NCBI GenBank assembly: GCA_036426205.1
Contig: CM071574.1
Coordinates: forward strand, 16,658,381-16,722,380
DNA length: 64,000 bases
Direction: 5' to 3'
Origin: Ascaphus truei
Lineage: Eukaryota; Chordata; Amphibia; Anura; Ascaphidae
Below the pieces are notes generated by a model. That model searched no databases and had not been told where the DNA came from. It saw nothing but the letters and a program-made list of their open reading frames with translations. A program made the position numbers and the translations under genes. Numbering within the stretch: the first letter of the stretch is position 1; every line of letters starts with the position of its first letter. This document shows positions 47,300 to 57,845 of the stretch, piece by piece.

Positions 47300-47633
47300 A
47301 GCCCTGAGCTCAGACCTGTGGAGTGGTACCCGTCATGGCGACAGACACCGGAAGTTATTATTGGCTTCCGGGTTGGAACGCTGGAGCAGGCTCCACCCCT
47401 GCCCTCCTCTGCCATTGTCCTCCGCTGCATTTGCCACCCCCTGCCTTCTTCTGCTGCCGCCCGCGTCAATCTTGTCCTCATGCCACTGCCGGCCTGACCT
47501 GCATGCACCCCTGAAGTGTCCTGTTGCTCCCTTAAATACAGGATAATTATGCGTCCTGACAGACCGTTCAGGGACAACGGGACAAGTCATTGAAAAAAGG
47601 GACAATCCCGTATATATACAGGACATCTGGCAA
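47300..47633. mobile_element. hAT-type element end
   Basis: Ends CAGGACATCTGGCAACCCTATG, the inverse of the CATAGGGTTGCCAG end seen on many hAT MITEs. The GC-rich left end is unclear. Confidence 0.5.
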
Positions 47634-48230
47634 CCCTATGTAGTCTGATCATATAATGTAAATTGTTCACTAGTAGTAAGAATTCCAGGCTTTATTGCAG
47701 TGGAGCTTATTTCATTCTCACTGTGGCATATACAGTATAATAATAATACAAGGTTTTTGTGTTGTCTAGTTGGTTATTTTCATTGTCTTTCTTGTAAATA
47801 CATGCAATGAAGGCTTAAGTCACTGCAGTGTTGTTTCTTATTTTAAAAGAGGAAATGTGCCTACTAATTAAAAAGAGCACTTAAGAGTCAAGGGCTTATA
47901 CTGTACTTGTTTTAAAAGGCAAGTTTTAATTTTTTAGATATTCCTTCACAAATTTACCAGCATCTTTTCTTAGAAGACAATGAATCCAAATCTTATGAGT
48001 TGCATCTCTAACTTCTCGCAGCAGAAAACCATGGGTGATACAGTATGTGTCCGATACACTGAAGTATATCTAATTGGTTGGTGAAAAAAATCATTGAGTG
48101 GAAGGGGATATTGTTACTTGTTGTATCTTTTGTTATTTACTTTACATATGCTGCAAATCACTGTATCAATGGCCAATTCTATGTAACAATAGCATTATAA
48201 CAAGAATGTGCACTCATTGCTTACTTATAG

Positions 48231-48311
48231 GAAAGATTTCAAGTAAAGAATCCTCCACATACATATATCCAGAAACTGAAAGGTTATCTCGACCCAGCGG
48301 TAACAAGAAAG
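48231..48311 (+). CDS. FMNL2: FMNL2-like formin, internal coding exon
   Basis: This 81-nt exon encodes 27 residues beginning [20 protein letters not shown] and ending DPAVTRK, within the N-terminal GTPase-binding domain of FMNL formins. The acceptor is TTACTTATAG and the donor is GTAAGA. It is phase 0 at both ends, so it follows the exon at 33389 and precedes the exon at 50540 without a frame change. The intron before it is about 14.8 kb and is filled with a CR1 LINE, a hammerhead-ribozyme insertion and several MITEs. The sequence is essentially identical to the conserved vertebrate formin protein, so this is a functional exon and not a processed copy. Assignment to FMNL2 rests on the whole set of exons. 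Confidence 0.95.
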
Positions 48312-49600
48312 GTAAGAAATGATTTACTTTCATTAGTATTTTTGGTCATTTCTTTATAAAATAGCAACATGGGTTATTAGTCTACAAATGCATTGAGAAA
48401 TAGTTCTAAAATACTTTCCAGATTGCGTTTCTAGATTTTTGCTCAAGCAAGATGGATAGAGGAAGAAGCTGGAGATGGAAACCATTGGGACACACAGCTT
48501 AGCACTGTCACAAACAGGCCCAGAGTGGTATGACAAATGTGATATATTCATGAACGTACTTGACTTGTCACCAGTTCAGTGGACCAACAACAGACTACTC
48601 AATACAAGAAAAAGAAATAACTTGACAGGCATTAAAAAAAAATGTCTTAAAATACTGTCTCCCTGGAAGAAACATCTATAATTATTTGTATTCAGTCAGC
48701 GCAGATGTGCTCATATCCTGTGTTGATGATTTTTAGCAGCTTTTTTGTGCAGAAGGAAAGGAAAGAACAGCAGATCACATTCCTGACTGGTTCTCTCTTT
48801 CTCTCAATTTGAACAATCCCAGCTTTGTGATTGCGTACAATTGGTTTATAAGGCTGCCTCGAAATACATTATGCAGGCTGGCACATTTCTTCTTTCCCTG
48901 GACCAATCAAAAAAAACATATTTCTGACGACTTCAATCGAAATATAACCCAAAATGTTACAAATTATATGGTATGAACCTTACCAAGATGCATCCTTTAG
49001 AAGAAACCTAGCTACAATGCTTCAAGGAGAGCGACATTTAATATTTTACACAAGTTAAACAATATGCTACGGATTTCTTTTGGGAATACTTGTGGAAAAA
49101 TGCTTCTTTTAAGATGTGGCTGGTCCACTGGCAAAATGTAGTAAACCACTAAGAGAGAGAACTGTTTTCTGGGCAAGCTGGCATCTCTACTTAATCCCAT
49201 CTGTGAACATAAAGCATATACCCATACATATTGAGTTCCAATTCACCAAGCATACCACAAGTATTTGAAGTTCAACTGGAAGACCCTTTAGCTTTCCATT
49301 TGTATGGTTATAAGCATACTGTAACAAGGGAAAATTGGAAGGCTTACAGAACCCATTTTAAATTGTTAGTTCTGCTGCCCTATTAAATTCTAAGGGGAGG
49401 GGTGTTATTGTACTGTAGGTTAACCTTAGTTTTAGCTGCATTGCTGTCGCATGGGGAAAATCTGTTTTTATCAATCTGTTCTAGAACAAGGCTTTGTTAG
49501 ATGGCAGTCTTCCAGGGTCTTCTTTTAAAAATAATTTGTGTCTTTAATAAGGTGATCTTTAAGAGAGCTAACCCTGCATAAAATCGAAACCAGGATGTCC
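48312..49600. other. intron, nothing recognised
   Basis: AT-rich sequence without recognised elements. Confidence 0.5.
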
Positions 49601-49607
49601 TAAACTC

Positions 49608-49743
49608 CTAGCCCTTATTCTGTGAGGTGTGATAAGTGCAGATGACGTGCTATCTCATGAAAGCCCCATTGACTTTAAAAAGGCTTTTCCTGGGATTAGC
49701 ACATCATCTGCGCTGATCACACCTTACAGAATGAGGGCCCTAG
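49608..49743. mobile_element. short MITE with TAGCCCTTATTCTGTGAGG ends
   Basis: Inverted arms TAGCCCTTATTCTGTGAGG with GTGTGAT, and the inverse of TCACACCTTACAGAATGAGG, around a 50-bp centre; about 135 bp in total. Confidence 0.7.
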
Positions 49744-50112
49744 TCTGCCTAGCATTTCTTTTTCTCAGGCCAGGGGTGTGCAGCTTTGATGTTGTCAGTG
49801 GCTGAAGATAGACAGACAAATCGATCATTAGAAATAGCCAATAAATAGCCAATAAATATATGAGTGGAAGGAGAGAGGGCATCACATGTGTGAAAAAGGG
49901 TCCCTTCATTATAATGCATTGGGCATAGTACCTCATTGTAGTCACCATGGAAAGGAACAGGTCCCACTCTTTCTACTGGTCATAGTTTGGTCCTCCTTTC
50001 CATACAAGGGGCCAGTTAATGTATCTCGGGTTATTATATACTTACACTGATTATGCTTTGCTCCTTGTACATTACAAGTGTTGTATGTCAGTGACTAACA
50101 GAGAAGGTAGAT

Positions 50113-50448
50113 GTGGGTTGGCCAACGCCAGTCCTCAAGGGTCTCTAGGTCAGGTTTTAAGGATATCCCTGCTTCAGCACAGGTGGCTCAATCAGTTTAT
50201 TTATAAAATGTTTTACCAGGAAGTAACACATTGATAGTTACCTCTCGTTTTCAAGTATTTCCTGGGCACAGTTATGACAAATAATACATGGTTACAAATA
50301 CATGGTTACATTAAGTGAACAGGGTTATATACATTATATACAAGACATTGCATGCTCAGTCATTGACTAAGCCACCTGTGCTGAAGCAGGGATATCCTGA
50401 AAACCTGACCTGTTGGTGGCCCTTGAGGACTGGAGTTGGCCACCCCTG
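50113..50448. mobile_element. hAT-type MITE with nested LINE fragment
   Basis: Ends TTGGCCAACGCCAGTCC and the inverse of GGAGTTGGCCACCCCTG, flanked by the perfect 8-bp repeat AGGTAGAT (50105-50112, 50449-50456). A fragment of the Rex1-like LINE 3' end (about 50197-50353) is inserted at the CTCAATCAG core. Located just upstream of the formin exon at 50540. Confidence 0.88.
50197..50353 (-). mobile_element. Rex1-like LINE 3' fragment nested in the hAT MITE
   Basis: TTTATTTATAAAATGTTTTA and CTCTCGTTTTCAAGTATTTC match the 3' end of the LINE at 24722. It stops at GACATTGCATG. Confidence 0.85.
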
Positions 50449-50539
50449 AGGTAGATGATGAATATTATATCACCACCCTTTTTGTCCCTGTGACTCGTTA
50501 GACTTGCTAAAGCCTCCTTCTCCATCTCTATTCCTTTAG

Positions 50540-50616
50540 AAATTTAGAAGACGAGTGCAAGAATCCACTCAAGTTTTACGAGAACTGGAAATATCTTTGA
50601 GAACAAACCACATAGG
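50540..50616 (+). CDS. FMNL2: FMNL2-like formin, internal coding exon
   Basis: This 77-nt exon encodes KFRRRVQESTQVLRELEISL followed by RTNHIG, the glycine codon being split (phase 0 in, phase 2 out). The acceptor is CCTTTAG and the donor is GTAAGA. The residues belong to the armadillo-like N-terminal region of FMNL formins that forms the GTPase-binding and inhibitory module. The upstream intron is about 2.2 kb and the downstream intron is about 4.1 kb. An hAT MITE carrying a nested LINE fragment sits only about 90 bp upstream of the exon, with no visible damage to the splice site. Confidence 0.95.
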
Positions 50617-51029
50617 GTAAGAAATGATGCTTAGAAGTCCTTTGGCCTTGGGAATCTGTCCATGCAAAAAAGGGGGAGATGTCTCAACATAAAGAAAGTG
50701 CAATTAGAAGTTTGTTTGACACACTGCTCCATTTTCTGTTTGCTTTTGCATCACATGTAAGAAACTATTTACTTTTTTACATTTGATACAAATAAGTAGC
50801 CAGAAAAGTTTATGCCACCCTAGAACTGGCGGATTTTTTAAACACAAATGCAGTAAAAAAATAAATAAAAAAGTGACACGCGGAGATGCAGAGTTTGACG
50901 CATCTCATAATAATCTGTGCGTCGTGTATAACATCTATTGACACTCCCCAAATTATAACCTGATGCATATAGTGTAAAACTTGAAGCAAAGACCGTAGTA
51001 CATTGATGTAAGATGAAAATGCTGATTTA

Positions 51030-51205
51030 ATAATAGCATGTTCTTGTATAGCGCTGCCAGTTTTACGTAGCGCTTTACAGAGACATTTTGCGGGCACAGG
51101 GAGATAAAGTGACTTGCCCAAGGTCACAAGGAGCTGACACCGGGAATTGAACCAAGTTACCCTGCTCCAAACTAAGTGCCGGTCAGTGTCTTTACTCACT
51201 GAGCC
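51030..51205. mobile_element. MIR/CORE-like SINE
   Basis: Contains GTGACTTGCCCAAGGTCACA, GACACCGGGAATTGAACC and ACTCACTGAGCCGC, the conserved middle and 3' parts of vertebrate CORE/MIR-type SINEs. Confidence 0.65.
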
Positions 51206-51588
51206 GCATCCATCTTTACTCCTTCTCCTTGCATCAATTGTGCCCCAAATTTGCCTTGTTACATCACCCCTACGGGATTAAATGTTTGCAACTGTATGAT
51301 TGTGATATTAGTACTTTATAATCATCAGAATGGCATAAGAATGATTTCACTATGCCTCCTGTTAATAGTTGGGCAAACAAAGGCTGATCTCAATGGCATT
51401 CCCCTGTAGAATTCATTGTTTTCTCTCTTTATCTCTCTGGTAAATCCCAGGATCCAGAGTGCAATTCTCATGATGCACAACAATAAAAACTGAATGTACA
51501 TGTAACCCTCCCTGCCCGGCTTCCAAGGAAATTACATCGGTGTAGTTGTGTGTTTAACATCAGCATAGATTTACCTTGTCTCAGGGTG

Positions 51589-52284
51589 CTGGATGTGGTC
51601 GGCTGGGCGAAAAGATTGGCGCCAGGAGTTTTTATAGTACAACTTCAATCTTTATTGATGTTCCCAGGCGTGGGAACACTGCATTTACAATAAGATTGAC
51701 AAGGATGTACCTTGTTTCAGCCATACAGTTATTACTCTATACATAGTTCTTCCCTGAGTGCCTGCTGTTAACACTCCTGAGAGGTGCATACACTTGTTAC
51801 TGATAGGACTATCTGTATTGGACTATGTGCCCCTTGTTGCACTTGCTTAGCTCTGTCCATGTCATCTTTCTATTTCGGGTCCCTTCTGAGATCCTGTCTT
51901 CCTCTGGGGAGGTCATTATCACCCTTCTTTCTACTGCAGGAAATTGCCACTGTCTCAGGGGTTATTAACACTGTATATGGAGATCCTTTTGTGGGGCTGA
52001 TCTCTTGACACCCCAGAGCCCTATCTAGGCAGCTCTCTGTGGCATGTCTGCATTCCCTTTCTGGGACTTGCATATATCTTCTGTGCATTGTTGTAGGCTG
52101 TTAAGGCACTGACCCTAATTAAAAAACAATGAACAGGGGGACCTAATCTCTCCTTTACTAGGTGAACTTTCCCCCAGCCTCTACTCCCGAGGCTCCTACT
52201 CTCTTCTCTTTCTGGAACCTAACCTTCCAGAACATTTCCTCTGACTCTTATACTCCCTATCACATAGTTCCATGTGTCATCACA
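51589..52284 (-). mobile_element. candidate solo LTR
   Basis: A 696-bp element flanked by GGGTG on both sides (51584-51588, 52285-52289). On the - strand it begins TGTGATGACACATGG and ends near CCACATCCAG, with AATAAA at 51656-51651 followed by about 60 bp of U5-like sequence that includes TGGCGCC. The end is CAG and not CA, so the border is uncertain by a base or two. No retroviral genes. Confidence 0.65.
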
Positions 52285-52339
52285 GGGTGGAACCTATCAT
52301 CCACTGCTTAATATTAACTCCTTAGATTACATTAGTAAC

Positions 52340-52497
52340 CAACACATATGTATATATGTATTAATATGGCGCCAACAATGTTTGCAGCACTCTACCAAAC
52401 AGACTACTAGATTACAGGAAAAATATGGTGCATCACATATAAAAGCACACAATAGAAAACCCTGCCCCGGAGGGCTTGCAATCTAAATAGGTGACAC
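52340..52497. mobile_element. SINE-like module
   Basis: ATGGCGCCAACA, GCAGCACTCTAC and CCCTGCCCCGGAGGGCTTGC match the unit at 10320. Confidence 0.55.
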
Positions 52498-52499
52498 TT

Positions 52500-53300
52500 C
52501 TCCTAATCTAGCTCTTTCCTGATCCAACAAGTTGTTGTACAGCAATAGTGTCAAAACGTATTGTAAACATTTTCCACACTGGTGGCTTTGCTTGATGAAT
52601 ACCACGCTTTATTTGCAGTGGAATTAGCTGCTCACTCATTTTAATTTGCAATGATTGCCATGTTTTAATGTTTAGACATTATGAGCAACTGCATGTACTT
52701 AGTAAAAGTCTGTTATTTTAAAACACGTGTTTCGGAAAGGTACTAGATAAACCCAATAATTATTTCTATTGGATTTTAAAGGGTATATAAGTAGGGCTTT
52801 TATGTTGCCAGATTGGTGAGGTAAGCAGTTTTATGTGGCGGAAAAAAAGTGGAGTTGGATGCCTACTGTGGGCTAGTCATGTTACCCATTTCTAAATGAC
52901 TGCCTATAAACCAAAGCATTATGAATTTAATCAAATGGAAAACTTGTGCTTTCTTATTGGACTCTCTCATGAGTTTAACCATAAAGTTAAGTCTGTGCCA
53001 TCACAACAAAACCACATGCAAAGTGTGTCCCATTTATCAAATATGTTTATAATATTGTGTTTAATGCTGACCATGTACACATCACTCTACAGAGAGTTCA
53101 TGGTGAAAATGTGTTCATGATTTTTTACAATGCTAAATGTATATAAAGTACAATACATATCATTACATGAAAGTATTGTCATAATATAAAACAATATTTT
53201 ACTTCTATAAATGTTTTACTGCCTTTGTGATTAGACAGAAATGCCAAACTGGAAGTAAAACATTCAGCTACCATCCAACTGCTTAAACTTTCTACTGCTT
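52500..53300. other. intron, nothing recognised
   Basis: AT-rich, no recognised elements. Confidence 0.5.
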
Positions 53301-53404
53301 TTCTGTCTAGATTGGTGTTCTTAGGAACCCTTGGGGTGCCCCGGGCATCCCTAAAGGGTTCCCTGCACTTTTCAGGTCATTTGAAAATTGTACCAAATAC
53401 AGAA

Positions 53405-53985
53405 GAATTCACAAAGCATCTGATTCCAGACGCGCTATTAGAAAGGGTCGCGGTTCCTTACAATGCATCTGATCTCAGACGTACTCTTAGAGAGGGTTGG
53501 GGTTCCTTAAGCTGCGTCCATAGTGCAGGAGACGGCAGAAGCTACGTAGCTCGCGCTGAAAACAAACACTAGGACGACAATGTATTTGAGTATAGTGTGC
53601 GCGCGATAGCATGTGCACGTGCAAGACGGGGAGACCGGCCCTTCAGGCTACAAACAAGATTGTATATCCCGGACGATGGCCGGGTCACGTAGGCGGTTCG
53701 CCCAATGAGGGCGAACCAGCTCCGTAATGTCACTGCCACGCCCCCGACACGTCTCCCAGTCGCCTCTGCCTGCAGGACAGGAAATCTCTCCTGCTGCAGG
53801 TGAGCGTGCGCTGCGCCGAGGCACGCGGAAGCGGGCACTTCCACTATAGCCGAGGCCTCACAATGTATCTGATATCAGACGCGCTATTAGAGAGGGTTGG
53901 GGTTCCTTACAATGCACCTGATCTCAGACGCACTATTAGAGAGGGTCGGGGTTGCGCAGAATTTCACAATATAATTATAGGGTTC
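53405..53985. repeat. about 50-bp minisatellite, split
   Basis: Units of the form ACAATGCATCTGATCTCAGA with CGCGCTATTAGAGAGGGTTG, roughly five copies. Two lie left of the MITE at 53510 and two to three right of it. Confidence 0.85.
53510..53855. mobile_element. Harbinger-like MITE inside the minisatellite
   Basis: Starts AGCTGCGTCCATAGTGCAGG after TTA. Includes GGTTCGCCCAATGAGGGCGA and CGTAATGTCACTGCC. The right end CACTTCCACTATAGCCGAGG is diverged. Confidence 0.7.
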
Positions 53986-54044
53986 TTTAACCAAAAAGGC
54001 TGGGAACCACTGGTCCAGACTAATGCAGAAGTTCAGATACCAGT

Positions 54045-54390
54045 GAAGCCACGTCCATAGCAGGGGAAGCCGCGCTGAGCCGTGCGGACGCTCCGCGCTG
54101 AGCCCCTGCATCCTCAATGAGAATGTCTTTAGAGGGGGCTCACGCGAGCGTCCGCAGGCGTGCTGAGGAGTTGGATTTTTCAGCCAACAGCCAAGCTGTT
54201 TTTCAGCGCGCTGTCGGCTGAAAACATCCAATCAGCGCGAAGCAGCGTCAACGTCACGGCGCCTTGACGTTGACGTCGGTGCGTTGCGGGCGATTGGCCC
54301 AGCAACGTCACTGCCCCGCCTCCCTCAGCCTCCCCCCGCCTCCCGATCGCGCCCGCTGGCTAGCCTGCATGTGCATGAAATTGCACAGCT
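54045..54390. mobile_element. Harbinger-like GC-rich repeat, diverged
   Basis: Begins CCACGTCCATAGCAGG and has GCGCTGAGCC, CATCCAATCAGCGCG and AACGTCACTGCCCCGCC words like the MITE family. Internal inverted GCCAACAGC and GCTGTCGGC words. Right border unclear. Confidence 0.5.
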
Positions 54391-54680
54391 TCAGCGCGAT
54401 TCAGTAAGATTGTTTACTTTCTGGCAGGTCAGATAGCCCCACTCAAAATCTGAGTGAAATGTGCATGAATTCTGTCTATTGATATAGTTCCACAACAGAT
54501 TTTGAATTTGAACCGCAATGCCCTGCTTTAAATGCCCGATGTTTGATCACAGGGCTATCCCCGCGCAATACAATACTTTTTCTTAGTGTGTAAAAAATAC
54601 GGTTGTTTGTTTGTACTTTTTTTCTTTGTACAGCGCTCTTAAAATACTGCTAAATAAATGTGAATTAAATGTTTTGACAG

Positions 54681-54764
54681 ATGGGTCAGGGAGTTCCTGA
54701 ATGAAGAAAACAAAGGACTGGATGTTTTAGTGGAATATCTTTCATTTGCCCAATATGCCGTCAC
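54681..54764 (+). CDS. FMNL2: FMNL2-like formin, internal coding exon
   Basis: This 84-nt exon starts with the last base of the split glycine codon, then encodes [20 protein letters not shown] followed by SFAQYAV, and ends with two bases of a threonine codon. The acceptor is TTTTGACAG and the donor is GTAAGT. The segment is among the most conserved parts of the FMNL N-terminal domain. The intron before it carries a solo-LTR candidate, an hAT element with a minisatellite, and GC-rich Harbinger-like MITEs. Confidence 0.95.
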
Positions 54765-56219
54765 GTAAGTCGAAAGCACCATATCTTTGCCTCGGGTTGG
54801 TCCCATATATGTTAAATCCTTGTCTTTACGGGCTGACATATAATGCCTCGGGTATACTTTATTACCACGGCGGTAATGATGCACTGTGATGCCAGGTGCA
54901 GGCTTAAAGCCGTGCTGGTTTGAACTGAACATGTTTGTTGTGTGTTCTTCTCATCAATAGGCCCTCTGAGACCCAATAAAAACAAGCAAATATTATTCAT
55001 GTATATAAATCTTGAGACACATAAATAATTAGGAATTCTAGTGTGGGATCATGCATCTACCCTATAATATAGCACTTGTATACTTTTATGCTTAAGGCAT
55101 ATATACACCCATGAATACAGGAAAGGCACAGAGATGTGGTAGAGCAGGGGTTAAGTTGTTACAAATGTATTGGCCGGATCTGTGGCTTGAAACAGCATAT
55201 CATGGGTACCGCACAAAAATAAACATGTTATTTTGTACAAATAGTAATGATCTAAAACACTGGATGTGGCAAAGGTATTAGGTGTATTGCATCCTGTGAT
55301 AGAAGATCACAAACAATTCAATTTAGTTGCAAGTATAGCACAGTACTCAGCGTCACTATGTAGTGTAGCATGTTTAGTGATGTGGAAAGAGACAGAAGGT
55401 CCCTGAACATAAAGTGCAACTACGGAAGTCATAAGAAAGTTGAAGCAAGAAATGAAGTTAGTCTCCAGGTTCCCAAACCCAGCACAGTGGCAAAGGTGGT
55501 CATAAGTGCAGACTATTCTGTAATCTTATTATAACCACTGTCCTGGTCACCAGGAATCCCACAGCTTAACCGCATTAGTCATTTTTCGTAAAACTGCCAT
55601 GATGGAAAATTCAATTTATATAATAGAATTGCTAACATTTGGGAAATGGCATGCAGCACAAAGACCTTTTTGTTTGCAAATAACTGCACAGGGGTAAACA
55701 CGAGCCACAGTATGTGGGCTTTCATTTGGTCCTGAAGCAGGAAACATGCCCCAAAACCATGACAGTAAAAGTCTAATGTCGCCATGTGCTGCAGAACGTT
55801 GACGGAAGAGTCAAAATGAAAACGTTTCTACGGCTATTATGTTAATGGCGTTTGTCAGTTTCCCCATCGTGGTTGGACGGATACCATATGGAATATCAAT
55901 GCATGTAAATGAATTACAACAGACACAGTACTGGTTTAAAAGAACAATATTGCGATTTTTGTACAATTCATCTTCACTAATCATCTGACGTTTTAAAGAA
56001 AACGATTATTTTCAATCTTCGAGAATATTCCTGTGCTGTTTTTTTTCTCTCCCATTCTCTTACAGGAACTGTGTACAGTATTGTTGACAAAAACACAGAA
56101 TTATGGATAGCATTAAATCATTTCATATCTGACCCTTGCAAAACCTGGTGAGCAGGAAGGAAATAGGTCCGAGCCTCCTTTGTTTTTAAATCCTTAATTG
56201 CATTTCTATTTCCTCTCAG
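54765..56219. other. intron between the last two exons, nothing recognised
   Basis: About 1.45 kb of sequence that appears single-copy; no transposon signature noticed. Confidence 0.55.
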
Positions 56220-56372
56220 CTTTGACTTCGAAAGCTTGGAAAACAATTTGGAAAACAATGTGGATAAATCGAAACCCTGGAGTCGGTCCATTGAGGACTT
56301 ACACAGAGGAAGCAACTTACCATCTCCTGTCGGCAACAGCATCACTCGCTCAGGCAGACATTCGACATTACG
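56220..56372 (+). CDS. FMNL2: FMNL2-like formin, internal coding exon
   Basis: This 153-nt exon completes the split threonine codon, then encodes a stretch beginning [20 protein letters not shown], followed by [20 protein letters not shown] and [10 protein letters not shown], and ends with two bases of an arginine codon. The acceptor is CCTCTCAG and the donor is GTATGC. The [22 protein letters not shown] block is characteristic of FMNL2. FMNL3 differs strongly here, which decides the paralogue. The short Asn/Glu-rich stretch at the start differs from mammals but has the same length. I did not find the next exon, expected to encode an YNTLPSRRTLKNSR-like stretch, before the window ends, so it should lie downstream. 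Confidence 0.95.
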
Positions 56373-56819
56373 GTATGCATCCTTAAGGGGGGGAAATATG
56401 TAGACTCACAACAGCATTCAGCTGCGTTGAACATATTGTGCAAATGTAAAGGTAATAATGTGTCACTACAAAACGGGTTGTGGTCAGATACTACTGTACA
56501 TTGGTAATGCATTGTACTGGCGTACACTTCTGCCCTATGGTTGCCTATAGGTGGTTCAAGGCATGAAAATAAAAGTTATTTCCAGAATGCACGAGCCTTA
56601 CATATTAGCACTGTTTAGTAAACGTGGCTCTTTATATTTTTTCACGGTATTTGATCCGGAGGGTCCCCCGGACTTGAACTGAGCTATTTTCAGCCACGCA
56701 GGCCGCAGATTTCCAAGATACTTGGTGTCTGTGCCAATGCACTTCTTTAATTTTTAAAGATGGTCATCAAAAATAAAGGGACGTTACCTAAATAGGTTTT
56801 TCCCACCCGTAAGTTTGTG

Positions 56820-56945
56820 GGCAGCCCTCCTCCGCGTCACGTGATGCTGCGTTGTCATGGTAGCACATTGTCATTTGATGTCAGGTTGCCATCACAATAT
56901 GATGCTGCAGGGGGTGGGGGGGGGGCTCTCCGGAGAAGGTGATGC
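56820..56945. repeat. relative of the CpG-rich insertion at 40496
   Basis: CGTCACGTGATGCTGCGTTG, TCATTTGATGTCAGG and a G run match words in 40496-40814 and 62180-62310. Confidence 0.45.
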
Positions 56946-57202
56946 CCCCTCTAAACACACACACACAATTCATCTCTGTTAACATGACTCGCATTACCTA
57001 AAGTAAGCGTTAGCTCTGTCCAGACCCATTTTAGTTAAGTTCTAAGCACTATATATAACCCCTCAAACCCCCCTCGAAATAAGTAAACGAGTGAAGGGAC
57101 TCTGAGCACTGCTGGATAATATCAGGCTGGAGGCATCGTGCGGTAAGAAAAAGCTTTTATTGCGGCATGACGGCCAAGATTAAAAAAACATGAAGATCAA
57201 TC

Positions 57203-57238
57203 CTCTGACGCGTTTCGTCTTTCGACTTTATCAAAGAG
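57203..57238 (-). ncRNA. degenerate hammerhead-like motif
   Basis: On the - strand: CTCT (stem I), TTGATAA (core), GTC-GAAA-GAC (stem II hairpin), GAAA, CGCG, GUC, AGAG (stem I). Every helix closes and GAAA is intact. Two core bases differ from CUGAUGA in the same way as at 11504, so both are members of one family. Confidence 0.6.
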
Positions 57239-57384
57239 AAATAACATATGGAGAGAATCTCTGTCTCTCTGTCTCACAAAACCCATAGTTCAGGGTCTGG
57301 GCAGAGCTACTGCCACCTTTAGGTGTGACCTAACCAATGCATAGTTAATTATAACCGAGCTCTATGGATAGGTGTTGTTACAGG

Positions 57385-57560
57385 GAACACCTCTTTTGCA
57401 TATCATTAGTACTAACTACTGTTATATTGAGTCCCTTACGGCTGAAACAGCACTATATACGGTGTAAGTACGCTTTGACGATACCCGTTAACACTTAATG
57501 AGGCATTCACTTAAGTTGATGCTTCGTTAAGTCAATAACGGGGCTTTGTGGAACTGGGCC
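57385..57560. mobile_element. part of the GGGGTAGATTCACAG-type MITE
   Basis: CTCTTTTGCATATCATTAGT and the ACGGCTGAAACAGCAC block match 8465-8655. The right end is GGGGCTTTGTGG. Confidence 0.6.
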
Positions 57561-57692
57561 CAAGGGAGCAACCCGGGATTGCTGCCCTAAATTAATCTAT
57601 CACCTTTCACTGCTAAAGCGCCTCCATGGACTGAAACTGCAAAAGGCAGAAGGATTTAAAATATTTACACATTATAAATGAGTAAGTTAAGG

Positions 57693-57845
57693 CAGGGGTT
57701 CTCAACTCCAGTCCTCCAGACCTCCCAACAGGTCAGGTTTTAAGGCTAACCCTGCTTCAGCACAGGTGGCTCAATCAGAGGCCCAGGCTTTGACTAAAAA
57801 CCTGACCTGTTGAGGGATCTTGTGGACTGGAGTTGAGAACCCCTG
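57693..57845. mobile_element. complete palindromic hAT-type MITE
   Basis: Ends CAGGGGTTCTCAACTCCAG and the inverse of CTGGAGTTGAGAACCCCTG, flanked by the perfect 8-bp repeat AGTTAAGG (57685-57692, 57846-57853). This is the cleanest copy for assigning the family to hAT. Confidence 0.92.

Larger units (their letters stand above)
53312..54018. mobile_element. hAT-like element containing a minisatellite
   Basis: The right end is the inverse of CAGTGGTTCCCAGCCTTTTT, a typical hAT end. The left end (GGTGTTCTTAGGAACCC) is a weaker match. The interior is mainly about 50-bp tandem units, interrupted by a Harbinger-like MITE at 53510-53855. Confidence 0.6.

Noticed and set aside
47008..47577. Overlapping proline/serine-rich frames
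   Set aside because: Produced by the CT-rich tract and a GC-rich repeat on both strands.
48840..49200. Possible additional formin exon
   Set aside because: No frame matches the formin protein, and the exons at 48231 and 50540 already join in phase.
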